A DNA stretch of 31,915 nt, from NCBI GenBank assembly GCA_964369845.1, contig CAYJFJ010000012.1, positions 1-31,915 of the forward strand, written 5' to 3'. Positions 16,878 to 23,500 of the stretch are shown here, piece after piece. Within the stretch, counting starts at the first letter, position 1. Each line of letters starts with the position of its first letter. The stretch comes from CAKOSP01 sp964369845. GTDB taxonomy: Bacteria; Bacillota_I; Bacilli_A; RF39; UBA660. Below the pieces are notes generated by a model that searched no databases, had not been told where the DNA came from, and saw nothing but the letters and a program-made list of their open reading frames with translations. The translations under genes and the position numbers were made by a program.

Positions 16878-16916
16878 TTACTAAATTTAAGACCAATATA
16901 TAAATAAGAGGTAGTT

Positions 16917-17453
16917 ATGAAAAAAGTTATTTTATGTATGGGTTTATTTTTATTAGTTGGTTGTAGTTTAAGTAGTACTGCTAAAAGTCCGGTAGAAGCA
17001 TATTTAAAAAGTTATAATAACTTAGATTATGAAGTATTACTTGATATGGAAGAAGTAATAGAGGCAGAGGGATTAAACGAAAAAAACACTATTTTATATA
17101 GGGATATTTTAAAAAAACAATATCAAGATCTAAGTTATGAGGTTATAAGTGAGTCTTATGATGGTAATGAAGCTATAGTTAAAGTTAAAATTTCTGTTTA
17201 TGATTATTTTAAAGTAGAAAAAGAGGCTCTAAATATATTAAAAGAAAGTCCTGATGAATTTTATAATAGTAATGGTGTTTACGATCATGATTTATATTTG
17301 GAATATAAATTAAATAGTTTAAAAAAAGTTACAGATAAAGTTACATATACAATTGAATTCAAAGTAGATAATTCTAGTGATTTATGGGTTTTAAATGAAG
17401 TTTCAGAGTCTACACTAGAAAAAATACATGGTATATTTAATTATGAGAGTTAA
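16917..17453 (+). CDS. Putative lipoprotein (NTF2/DUF4878-like fold possible)
   Basis: 178 residues. Signal sequence MKKVILCMGLFLLVGC with lipobox LVGC; Cys16 is the predicted lipidated residue. The mature protein starts SLSSTAKSPVEAYLKSYNNLDYEVL, the beginning seen in small export-associated domains of the NTF2/DUF4878 kind, then alternates strands and helices (YEVISESYDGNEAIVKVKISV, TYTIEFKVDNSSDLWVLNEV). Function unknown. The RBS is GAGG. It is the last gene before the duplicated carboxypeptidase region. A weak AGAG/CTCT hairpin overlaps its end and runs into the T-tract that starts the direct repeat. Confidence 0.75.
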   Translation: MKKVILCMGLFLLVGCSLSSTAKSPVEAYLKSYNNLDYEVLLDMEEVIEAEGLNEKNTILYRDILKKQYQDLSYEVISESYDGNEAIVKVKISVYDYFKVEKEALNILKESPDEFYNSNGVYDHDLYLEYKLNSLKKVTDKVTYTIEFKVDNSSDLWVLNEVSESTLEKIHGIFNYES

Positions 17454-17457
17454 TCTC

Positions 17458-17669
17458 TTTTTTTATTATTATAATTTAAATATATAACATATAATTATTT
17501 AGAGGTTATATGAAAAAATTTATATTTATTTTATTTTTATTTTTACCAATTAATGTATTTGCCATTAGTGCTTCTAGTTATGTAGTTGTTGACCAAAATA
17601 CTAATGAAGTATTAATGGGATCCATATCCATGATGAAAAATTAATAGCTAGCATTACTAAGATAATGAC
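17458..17669 (+). repeat. Left copy of a ~212-bp direct repeat (dacB 5' region)
   Basis: Base-for-base copy of 19351-19563, differing by a single deleted A (GGATCC-ATATCC here, GGATCCAATATCC in the right copy). It covers the upstream T-tract, promoter-proximal AT-rich region, ribosome binding site and about the first 53 codons of the carboxypeptidase gene. Similarity stops at GATAATGAC; the bases after it (TACAAGAAGAT) belong to island sequence. Confidence 0.97.
17510..17669 (+). pseudogene. Truncated, frameshifted 5' remnant of the D,D-carboxypeptidase gene
   Basis: Identical to the intact gene at 19403 through codon 38 (signal peptide plus VVVDQNTNEVLMGS). A one-base deletion then shifts the frame and a TAA at 17642-17644 ends a 44-residue reading frame. 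The homologous DNA continues to the catalytic SITK region and stops at 17669. The ribosome binding site and upstream region are intact, so a short secreted peptide could still be made, but no activity is expected because the penicillin-binding domain is missing. Confidence 0.93.
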
Positions 17670-17680
17670 TACAAGAAGAT
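17663..17680 (+). repeat. 18-bp motif at the left island junction (copy 1)
   Basis: TAATGACTACAAGAAGAT, identical to 18147-18164. Its first seven bases (TAATGAC) also belong to the carboxypeptidase repeat, so the breakpoint lies within a 7-bp overlap between gene and island sequence. Confidence 0.9.
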
Positions 17681-17716
17681 AAAAAAACTTATTTCAATTT
17701 TGAAATAAGTTTTTTT
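17681..17716. terminator. Terminator at the left end of the island, serving the MazG-like gene
   Basis: AAACTTATTTCAA (17685-17697) and its complement (17700-17712) form a perfect hairpin flanked by an A-run and a T-run, so it can terminate in both directions. The MazG-like gene on the minus strand stops eight bases away. Confidence 0.88.
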
Positions 17717-17724
17717 GTTATGAA

Positions 17725-18036
17725 TTATTTTTCAAACATGCTAGGTCTATTGTATTTTTCTGAATTTATTTTTTCTTTATTAATAGCGGTTTTTGTTAAA
17801 TTAACATTATGTAGGTTTGCTAGACAAATAGTATAATATAGTACATCGTAAAGCTCTTCATCTATAGTTTCTTTTAAATTACCATTTGTTTTTTCTATTG
17901 TACTTTCTTTTCTTATTGCCTTAGATAGTTCACCAACCTCCTCGATGAATTTCATGAAGTATTTATCTTTTTGGCTTGCATCAAAATCTAAGTCTTTAAT
18001 TTTTTTCTGTAAATCATTTAAAAAAATTTCATTCAT
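17725..18036 (-). CDS. MazG-like nucleotide pyrophosphohydrolase
   Basis: 103 residues, the size of single-domain MazG-like enzymes, which hydrolyse (d)NTPs to monophosphates and often have house-cleaning or stress roles. The four-helix motif is visible: IEEVGELSKA (E32, E33, E36) and DEELYDVLYY (E61, D64), giving the expected metal-binding acidic set. The start is ATG at 18034-18036, preceded by GGAGGT (18044-18049 on the minus strand); an in-frame ATG 15 bases upstream overlaps that site. It lies on the inserted segment between the duplicated carboxypeptidase sequences, divergent from fic. The substrate cannot be told from sequence. Confidence 0.85.
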   Translation of the reverse strand: MNEIFLNDLQKKIKDLDFDASQKDKYFMKFIEEVGELSKAIRKESTIEKTNGNLKETIDEELYDVLYYTICLANLHNVNLTKTAINKEKINSEKYNRPSMFEK

Positions 18037-18146
18037 ATTTTTTACCTCCATGTTTATTTTATCATAAATTTAATTATGTACACACATATATTACTAAGTT
18101 TGCTATTTAATTTATAATAGCCAGAAAGAGGTGAAGGAGAATAAGT

Positions 18147-18164
18147 TAATGACTACAAGAAGAT
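18147..18164 (+). repeat. 18-bp motif upstream of fic (copy 2)
   Basis: Second copy of TAATGACTACAAGAAGAT, 74 bases before the fic start. It spans the start of the short MTTRR reading frame. Confidence 0.9.
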
Positions 18165-18166
18165 GA
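18149..18166 (+). other. Five-codon minigene (MTTRR) upstream of fic
   Basis: ATG ACT ACA AGA AGA TGA, preceded by an unusually strong purine-rich site (AGGTGAAGGAG, 18129-18139) and a TATAAT at 18113-18118. It could be a leader minigene of the fic transcript, or a decayed gene start left by recombination. Expression is not demonstrated. Confidence 0.3.
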
Positions 18167-18184
18167 AAATACATTTTAATAATA

Positions 18185-18213
18185 TAGACTTATTGCATGC
18201 TATTTGATAAAAT
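18185..18213 (+). promoter_or_regulatory. Probable fic promoter
   Basis: TAGACT (18185-18190), 17 bases, TAAAAT (18208-18213), 24 bases before the fic ATG. A second candidate -10 box (TATAAT, 18113-18118) upstream would include the minigene in the transcript. Confidence 0.5.
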
Positions 18214-18237
18214 ACTCTTAGAAAGAAGAGTGATAGT

Positions 18238-19074
18238 ATGAGTGAAAAAGATTTAGATTCTAGTAAAAATAATTATATTGAAATAAAAGAGAATGAATAT
18301 AATGATAATAAATCAAAATGGGATATGGCTATTGGTCTTCAAGAAGTTGATAATTTGAAACCTTCTAATTATTTAGAAACTTTATTAAGTGAAAATGTAA
18401 AAGGGGAAATATCAATTGAAGATGTAAAAAAAAGTTTAAGAAGTTATTATCAAGAAAAAGAAACAAATGGTATTTTTGATGAAAATGAATTTGAATGTGA
18501 TTTTGTATCTACTAGAATAGTTGAATTATTAAATCAAAATAATTTTGAATTAAGTGTAGACTATTATAAATATGTACATAGATACTTGTTTCAAGATGTT
18601 TACGATTTTGCTGGTAATTTTAGAACAATTGATATTAGCAAAAAGGAAAAAATTTTAAATAATGATACTATATCTTATGGAGATAAAAATATGTTGAATG
18701 AATCTATTGCTTATGATCTTTCTATTGAAATGGAAAAAGATTATAAAAATGAAGGTATAGTTAGTTTAATAAAAGGTATAACAAAATTTTCGTCTGATAT
18801 ATGGCAAATTCATCCTTTTAGAGAAGGAAATACCAGAGCAACAGCATTGTTTATCCAAAAATATTTAATAAGTTTAGGATATAGTGTTAATAATTCCTTA
18901 TTTAAAGAAAAATCTACATTTTATAGAAATGCACTTGTAAGGAGTTGTTATTCTAATCATAATAAAAACATTACAGAAGACAATTCATTTTTAATTTTAT
19001 TTTATGAAAACTTAATTCTTGGTAAAAAGCATGAACTACATTCTGAAAATTTAATAGTTTCTGAATTATTTTAA
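18238..19074 (+). CDS. Fic-domain protein (probable AMP-transferase)
   Basis: 278 residues. The Fic core motif HPFREGNTR (192-200) fits HPFx(D/E)GNxR with the catalytic His and both phosphate-binding elements, so NMP (usually AMP) transfer to a protein hydroxyl is expected. The flanking family sequence is present: a first helix region with FECDFVSTRIVELL, VYDFAGNFRTIDISKKE (the beta-hairpin flap that docks targets), and a C-terminal FYRNALVRS helix. An N-terminal helical region (KWDMAIGLQEV...YLETLL...) is typical of a Firmicute Fic subgroup. I see no clear inhibitory S/TxxxE(G/N) helix, so autoinhibition is unresolved. The start ATG follows GAAGAG. No separate antitoxin gene precedes it. Its target is unknown. 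Confidence 0.92.
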   Translation: MSEKDLDSSKNNYIEIKENEYNDNKSKWDMAIGLQEVDNLKPSNYLETLLSENVKGEISIEDVKKSLRSYYQEKETNGIFDENEFECDFVSTRIVELLNQNNFELSVDYYKYVHRYLFQDVYDFAGNFRTIDISKKEKILNNDTISYGDKNMLNESIAYDLSIEMEKDYKNEGIVSLIKGITKFSSDIWQIHPFREGNTRATALFIQKYLISLGYSVNNSLFKEKSTFYRNALVRSCYSNHNKNITEDNSFLILFYENLILGKKHELHSENLIVSELF

Positions 19075-19350
19075 CAAAATAGAAATTGACTGAATAAATC
19101 AAGAATAATTTCGGAAATTTGATTAATAAAATAAATATTAAACGAAAAATTAATTGTCTTTTAATAATGTTTTGGTAATAAAAGCGATAACCTGATATAA
19201 CATAATAAAGTAGAAAAATTCCACTTTATTTTTGCTTTGAATTTTACTTAAAAATATTTTTTATTGAGAAGAATATAAGTCACAGTAATTTTATATTCGT
19301 ATAATTTTAATTTAAATGAATTTATATTTTTAGAACTCAATTAAATGAGT
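19075..19350. other. Non-coding right part of the island
   Basis: Between the fic stop and the right repeat there is no ORF with a plausible start and ribosome binding site. It holds two hairpin terminators (19205-19233 and 19334-19357), while the rest is AT-rich sequence without recognisable transposase remnants, tRNA or inverted terminal repeats. Confidence 0.7.
19205..19233 (+). terminator. Probable terminator of fic
   Basis: ATAAAGT(AG) and (CC)ACTTTAT enclose an A/T loop and run into five Ts; one mismatch in the lower stem. It lies about 130 bases after the fic stop. Confidence 0.6.
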
Positions 19351-19357
19351 TTTTTTT
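19334..19357 (+). terminator. Terminator immediately before the intact carboxypeptidase gene
   Basis: AACTCA, loop ATTAAA, TGAGTT, then a T-run. The T-run is the first part of the right direct-repeat copy, so the repeat boundary coincides with the terminator U-tract. Confidence 0.8.
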
Positions 19358-19563
19358 ATTATTATAATTTAAATATATAACATATAATTATTTAGAGGTT
19401 ATATGAAAAAATTTATATTTATTTTATTTTTATTTTTACCAATTAATGTATTTGCCATTAGTGCTTCTAGTTATGTAGTTGTTGACCAAAATACTAATGA
19501 AGTATTAATGGGATCCAATATCCATGATGAAAAATTAATAGCTAGCATTACTAAGATAATGAC
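19351..19563 (+). repeat. Right copy of the ~212-bp direct repeat
   Basis: 213 bases matching 17458-17669 with one indel. This copy is continuous with the full carboxypeptidase gene. It contains a TATAAT at 19383-19388 and the GAGG ribosome binding site, so the intact gene keeps a start region of its own on this side of the island. Confidence 0.97.
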
Positions 19564-20452
19564 AGCTATTATTGTTATTGAAAATTCCGATTTAGATGAG
19601 ATAGTAACTGTTGATGAAAGTGTTTTAAAAGCATATGGTAGTGCTATATATATTGAAGTAGGTGAAAAGATTACAATTAGAGATTTACTATATGGTTTAA
19701 TGCTTAGAAGTGGTAATGATGCGGCTATTGTTTTAGCAAATGAGGTTGCTGGATCTATGAGTGAATTTGCAGATTTAATGAATGATTTAGTAAAAGAACT
19801 CAAACTAAGTAATACTGTATTTTATAATAATCATGGTCTTGAAACTAGTGAAGGTGAAAACATCTCTACAGCTTATGACATGGCAGTTATTACAAGTTAT
19901 GCTATGAATGATTCGGAGTTTAGAAAAATTACTTCTACTGAAAATATTACTGTTAAAACTAGTTATAAAACTTACTCATGGAGTAATAAAAATAAACTCT
20001 TAGGTCAATATGATTATATTACTGGTGGAAAAACTGGTTATACAACCAAAGCTAGTAGAACTTTAGTAACTACAGCTTCTAAAGATGGTATGGATATTGT
20101 TGTAGTTACATTAAATGATGGTAATGACTGGGCAGATCATATTACTTTATATGAAAAGGTTTTTGAAGAATATTTTTCATTTGAAGTTTTAAACAAAGAT
20201 ATTACAAGTTTAAATTTAGAAGGAAAAGATTATTATATAAAAAATGATTACAATATTCTTATTTCTAAAAATGATGAACCCAACATTGAAGTTAAATATG
20301 ATATATTTACTGAAAGTGTGAATGGTATATATGGAGAGGCTAAAGTTTATTTTAATGATGAATTATTGCATAATGAAAAACTTTATTTAAAAGAGGAAGA
20401 AGAAAAAGAGAGTTTATGGAATAAAATAGTTAGGTGGTTTTCATCATGGTAA
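19403..20452 (+). CDS. D-alanyl-D-alanine carboxypeptidase (DacB/DacF type, penicillin-binding)
   Basis: 349 residues. Secreted serine peptidase that trims the terminal D-Ala of peptidoglycan stem peptides. Signal peptide about 1-18 (FIFILFLFLPINVFA). The three active-site motifs are present: SITK (S48, K51), SGN (103-105) and KTG (210-212). A C-terminal beta domain (about 250-335) is followed by an amphipathic helix NKIVRWFSSW, the usual membrane anchor of low-molecular-weight PBPs. It overlaps spmA by seven bases. The order carboxypeptidase-spmA-spmB-rluB matches B. subtilis dacB, whose product shapes spore cortex, so a sporulation role is plausible but not shown. Its 5' region is duplicated 1.9 kb upstream, so the gene is intact but sits next to an insertion. 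Confidence 0.93.
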   Translation: MKKFIFILFLFLPINVFAISASSYVVVDQNTNEVLMGSNIHDEKLIASITKIMTAIIVIENSDLDEIVTVDESVLKAYGSAIYIEVGEKITIRDLLYGLMLRSGNDAAIVLANEVAGSMSEFADLMNDLVKELKLSNTVFYNNHGLETSEGENISTAYDMAVITSYAMNDSEFRKITSTENITVKTSYKTYSWSNKNKLLGQYDYITGGKTGYTTKASRTLVTTASKDGMDIVVVTLNDGNDWADHITLYEKVFEEYFSFEVLNKDITSLNLEGKDYYIKNDYNILISKNDEPNIEVKYDIFTESVNGIYGEAKVYFNDELLHNEKLYLKEEEEKESLWNKIVRWFSSW

Positions 20453-21027
20453 GTATCATTTGGGCTGTATTAATTATCTCTGGAATACTATTTAGTTTTT
20501 TTTCTGGAAATGTAGATGTTATTAATAATAGTATTTTAACTAATGGAAAAACTGCACTTGATTTATTTATTTCTATTTTACCTATTATTGTTTTGTGGAC
20601 AGGAATAATGAAAATTGCAGAAAATAGTGGTCTTTTAATTAAAATATCTAAATTTTTTCAACCAATTTTAACTAAACTTTTTCCAAAAGTACCTAAAGAT
20701 AATCCGGCACTTGGATATATTGCTTCTAATGTTGCTGCTAATATGCTTGGTCTTGGGAGTGCTGCTACACCTTTTGGGCTTAAAGCTATGGATGAACTTC
20801 AAAAAATAAATCCTAATAAAAGTGAAGCATCTTCATCTATGATAACTTTTTTAGTACTTAATACTGGGGGAGTTACAATTATTCCAACTACTGTAATAGC
20901 ACTTAGATTAGCAGCTGGTTCTACTGATGCGACTTCTATTGTGCTACCAGCAATTATAGCAACACTTTTATCTAATGCTATAGGACTTACTCTTGATTAT
21001 TTTATAAGGAGACGAAGAAATGACTGA
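20446..21027 (+). CDS. spmA: Spore maturation protein A homologue
   Basis: 193 residues, integral membrane, nucleoside-transporter-gate fold family. It begins MVSIIWAVLIISG, as SpmA of Bacillus begins MVNIIW, and carries the family's blocks LWTGIMKIAENSGLL, KLFPKVPKDNPALGYIASNVAANMLGLGSAATPFGLKAM and SEASSSMITFLVLNTGGVTIIPTTVIALR. SpmA and SpmB are needed for spore core dehydration in Bacillus and Clostridium; homologues also occur in organisms without spores. The ATG at 20446 follows AGGTGG with proper spacing, preferred over GTG at 20434. It overlaps both neighbours by a few bases, so it is translationally coupled. Confidence 0.95.
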   Translation: MVSIIWAVLIISGILFSFFSGNVDVINNSILTNGKTALDLFISILPIIVLWTGIMKIAENSGLLIKISKFFQPILTKLFPKVPKDNPALGYIASNVAANMLGLGSAATPFGLKAMDELQKINPNKSEASSSMITFLVLNTGGVTIIPTTVIALRLAAGSTDATSIVLPAIIATLLSNAIGLTLDYFIRRRRND

Positions 21028-21541
21028 TTTTTCTAAAGTAGTTATTCCTGTTTTTTTACTTATTGTTATTGTTTATGGCTTTCATAAAAAAGTAGATTTA
21101 TACGATAGTTTTTTAGTGGGTGCTAAAGAAGGTCTACAAATGTGTTTTAGTATATTTCCTACCATTCTTGCTATGGTATTTGCTATTAATATATTTTTAG
21201 ATAGTAATATTTTAGCTGAATTTTTTGGCTTTTTAACTCCTTTTTTAAAAAAATTTAGTTTGCCTTATGAAATTTTACCTATGGCATTTTTAAGACCTAT
21301 TAGTGGGAGTGCTACTTTAACTATAATGAATGATATTCTTATAAAATATGGGCCTGACTCCTTTGTAGGAAATATGTCTTCTATCTTACAAGGTTGCACT
21401 GATACTACGTTATATGTTTTAGCTCTTTATTTTGGGAGTGTAAAAATTTATAAAACTAAATATGCTCTTAAAGTAGGTCTTTTTGCTGATTTTGTTGGTA
21501 TTTTACTTGCAGTTATACTTACTCTAATTTTCTTTTCTTAA
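21020..21541 (+). CDS. spmB: Spore maturation protein B homologue
   Basis: 173 residues, integral membrane, paralogous to SpmA. Family features: YDSFLVGAKEGLQMCFSIFPTILAMVFAI, a second gate motif FLRPISGSATLTIMNDILIKYGPDS, and STILQGCTDTTLYVLALYFGSV-like sequence (here SSILQGCTDTTLYVL). It acts with SpmA, probably as a membrane complex. The ATG is preceded by GGAG and overlaps the spmA stop by eight bases, so dacB-like, spmA and spmB form one tightly coupled operon; rluB downstream has its own promoter. Confidence 0.95.
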   Translation: MTDFSKVVIPVFLLIVIVYGFHKKVDLYDSFLVGAKEGLQMCFSIFPTILAMVFAINIFLDSNILAEFFGFLTPFLKKFSLPYEILPMAFLRPISGSATLTIMNDILIKYGPDSFVGNMSSILQGCTDTTLYVLALYFGSVKIYKTKYALKVGLFADFVGILLAVILTLIFFS

Positions 21542-21545
21542 ATCT

Positions 21546-21574
21546 TTGCTAAATTTACTTCTTTGTGCTATAAT
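21546..21574 (+). promoter_or_regulatory. Promoter of rluB
   Basis: TTGCTA (21546-21551), 17 bases, TATAAT (21569-21574). Transcription would begin near 21581, right at the GGGAG ribosome binding site, leaving a leader of about 12 bases. Confidence 0.7.
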
Positions 21575-21592
21575 GTGCACGGGAGTTATTTT

Positions 21593-22318
21593 ATGGAAAG
21601 ATTACAAAAAGTTATAGCTAAATATGGCTACGCTTCAAGAAGAGAAGCAGAAAAATTAATTACTTCAAAAAAAGTTCGTGTTAACGGTGAACTTATTACT
21701 GAACTTGGAGTTAAAGTTGATGCAAATGATACTATTGCTATTAATGGTACTGTTATTAATAAAGAAATAGTAAAAAAATATTATTTACTTTATAAACCTA
21801 GAGGTGTAGTTAGTACTACTAGTGATGAACATAGTAGAAAATGTGTTACGGATTTTGTTCCTAACCATGAGCGCGTTTATCCAATAGGTAGACTTGACTA
21901 TGATACTACTGGTCTTATTTTGTTAACAAATGATGGTGAATTTGCTAATCTTTTAATGCATCCTAGTAATAAAATAACTAAAACTTATGTAGCAAAAATT
22001 AATGGAGTTATAACTGCTGATGCCGTTGAACAACTTAAAAAAGGTGTGGTAGTAGAAGATCGCAGAGTTAAGATTGTTAATTTTAAAGTAAGAAAAAAAG
22101 ATAGAATTAAAAATTCTACCTTAATTGAACTTACAATTATTGAAGGACGTAATCATATTGTAAAAAAACTGTTTGAAAAACTAGGTTTTGAAGTTTTAAA
22201 ACTTACACGTACTAGATTAGGACATTTAGGACTTGATAATATGAAGTCTGGTGACTATAGAGAACTTTCAATTAAAGAAGTTAAAATATTTTACGCAGAA
22301 AAAAATCGTATAGAGTAA
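21593..22318 (+). CDS. rluB: 23S rRNA pseudouridine synthase, RluB/RsuA family
   Basis: 241 residues. An N-terminal S4 domain (ERLQKVIAKYGYASRREAEKLI...VRVNGE) is followed by the RsuA-type catalytic domain with YKPRGVVST and the active-site GRLDYDTTGLILLTNDG (Asp102), and ends with EGRNHIVKKLFEKLGFEVLKLTRTRLGHL. It isomerises a specific uridine in large-subunit rRNA (by its place after spmB, like B. subtilis rluB). The start is ATG at 21593 after GGGAG; the in-frame upstream TTG (21563) lies before the -10 box. The stop codon sits in the loop region of its terminator. Confidence 0.93.
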   Translation: MERLQKVIAKYGYASRREAEKLITSKKVRVNGELITELGVKVDANDTIAINGTVINKEIVKKYYLLYKPRGVVSTTSDEHSRKCVTDFVPNHERVYPIGRLDYDTTGLILLTNDGEFANLLMHPSNKITKTYVAKINGVITADAVEQLKKGVVVEDRRVKIVNFKVRKKDRIKNSTLIELTIIEGRNHIVKKLFEKLGFEVLKLTRTRLGHLGLDNMKSGDYRELSIKEVKIFYAEKNRIE

Positions 22319-22336
22319 TATCTATGCGATTTTTTT
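22301..22336. terminator. Bidirectional terminator between rluB and ferredoxin
   Basis: AAAAATCGTATAGA (22301-22314) pairs with TCTATGCGATTTTT (22321-22334) with one G-U pair, followed by Ts; the A-run serves the opposite strand. It contains the rluB stop codon. Confidence 0.88.
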
Positions 22337-22592
22337 AGCAATGACAGTCTGTGCAACTACAAGAATCACAATCACATGTAGTTTTTTCTTCTGCGTTACC
22401 TTCAGCGTCTTCAACTATAATAGCACTAACTGGACAAGCTTCTTTAGCGTTAATTAATGAATTTGTTTCTTCATCTACAGCTTTTATAACTATAGCAAGA
22501 CCATCTTCGTTAAAATCGAAATGTTCTGGATCAATGTGTACACATGCTCCACATCCGATGCATGAACTAGTATTTAATAATATTTTTTTCAT
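22335..22592 (-). CDS. Single [4Fe-4S] ferredoxin with Cys-rich tail
   Basis: 85 residues, cytoplasmic electron carrier. The cluster ligands are C11, C14 and C17 (CIGCGAC) plus C53 (CPVSAI), the arrangement of Bacillus-type one-cluster ferredoxins, in which the second cluster motif is degenerate. The ferredoxin body ends near residue 68. The last 13 residues contain six more cysteines (73, 75, 78, 80, 83, 85) separated by Asp, Ser, Thr and His, which is not part of the standard fold and looks like a metal-binding tail. RBS GGAGG precedes the ATG. Redox partners are not evident nearby. Confidence 0.9.
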   Translation of the reverse strand: MKKILLNTSSCIGCGACVHIDPEHFDFNEDGLAIVIKAVDEETNSLINAKEACPVSAIIVEDAEGNAEEKTTCDCDSCSCTDCHC

Positions 22593-22610
22593 ATTTTGCC
22601 TCCGTGTATA

Positions 22611-22639
22611 ATTATAGTAAAAAAATAGAAAATAATCAA
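22611..22639 (-). promoter_or_regulatory. Promoter of the ferredoxin gene
   Basis: On the minus strand TTGATT (22634-22639), 17 bases, TATAAT (22611-22616), with the GGAGG site about 10 bases downstream. Confidence 0.7.
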
Positions 22640-22696
22640 GAAATGTGTACCAAAAAAAATATATTTATGATATTATTATTATGGAAGGTGTTACTT

Positions 22697-23500
22697 ATGG
22701 ATAGTAGAGTGTCAAAATATAATGATTCTAATTCTCAAGGTGGGTCAAGAGTAAATAAAAATAAAGATTTATATAAAACAATTAGTCAAAGTGAAATAGA
22801 TAACTTCAATGTTATGAGTAATGCAACTATAATTGGAGATAATAAAAACGAAATAGATTTAGATAAGTTAAAAAAAATATTAGATACAAGATATAATAAA
22901 AATTCACAAAGAAAATCTATAGATGTTTTTGAAGAAAAAACTGTTACTGAGTATTCTGATCCTGAAGAAGAAGATACTAAGGAGTATGATATAAATTCTA
23001 TTTTAAATAAGGCAAGAGAAGAAAAAGTTACTACTTATGAAGAAGATAGATTAAAAAAAATCAGGGATACACAGTTTGATATTTTGAATAATTTGAAACT
23101 AGGCGCTGAAGAAAAAAAAGAAAAACCTAGTCCAGATGTTAGTAAAAAAGAAAATCTTTTAGATCTTATTAATACAATTAGTATTAATGAAAAGAAAATG
23201 CAGGATGAAGTATTTGATGATCTTTTTAGCGAACTTAAAGGAACTGATGAGGACGAAACTTATGGTCCGATTGAAAAAACTCAAAAAATTGAGCCTATTA
23301 AAAGTCTGGTAAGTGATGAATTTAAGCTGGAAAATACAAAAGCATTTAAAAAAGATAATACTTTTAGTTCTAAAGAATTTGCAGATTTAGAAATTGACGA
23401 TAAATCTAGAAATGTAGTATTAGAAATTATTATTGTACTTGTTTTAATAGCGTTTATTGTTGGTATGTTTTTGTTTTTTAAGTCTATGTTAAATTTTTAA
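22697..23500 (+). CDS. Tail-anchored acidic protein of unknown function
   Basis: 267 residues, not recognised. The first 230 or so are charged and mostly disordered, with helical islands (LDKLKKILDTRYNKNS, INSILNKAREEKVTTYEEDRLKKIRDTQFDILNNL, ENLLDLINTISINEKKMQDEVFDDLFSELKG). A single C-terminal membrane helix (about 240-262: NVVLEIIIVLVLIAFIVGMFLFF) is followed by only a few residues, so the body faces the cytoplasm. The ATG at 22697 follows AAGGTG. A longer frame from 22604 would start inside the divergent ferredoxin promoter. Its composition resembles the 311-residue acidic protein at 9.5-10.5 kb, without alignable identity by eye. Confidence 0.7.
   Translation: MDSRVSKYNDSNSQGGSRVNKNKDLYKTISQSEIDNFNVMSNATIIGDNKNEIDLDKLKKILDTRYNKNSQRKSIDVFEEKTVTEYSDPEEEDTKEYDINSILNKAREEKVTTYEEDRLKKIRDTQFDILNNLKLGAEEKKEKPSPDVSKKENLLDLINTISINEKKMQDEVFDDLFSELKGTDEDETYGPIEKTQKIEPIKSLVSDEFKLENTKAFKKDNTFSSKEFADLEIDDKSRNVVLEIIIVLVLIAFIVGMFLFFKSMLNF

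Noticed and set aside
17458..19563. Insertion sequence or composite transposon as the source of the MazG-Fic island.
   Set aside because: There is no transposase or integrase frame, no terminal inverted repeats and no short target duplication; the flanking repeat is gene sequence of about 212 bp.
22351..22611. 86-residue plus-strand ORF over the ferredoxin gene.
   Set aside because: Shadow frame; the minus-strand ferredoxin has clear Cys motifs, promoter and ribosome binding site.
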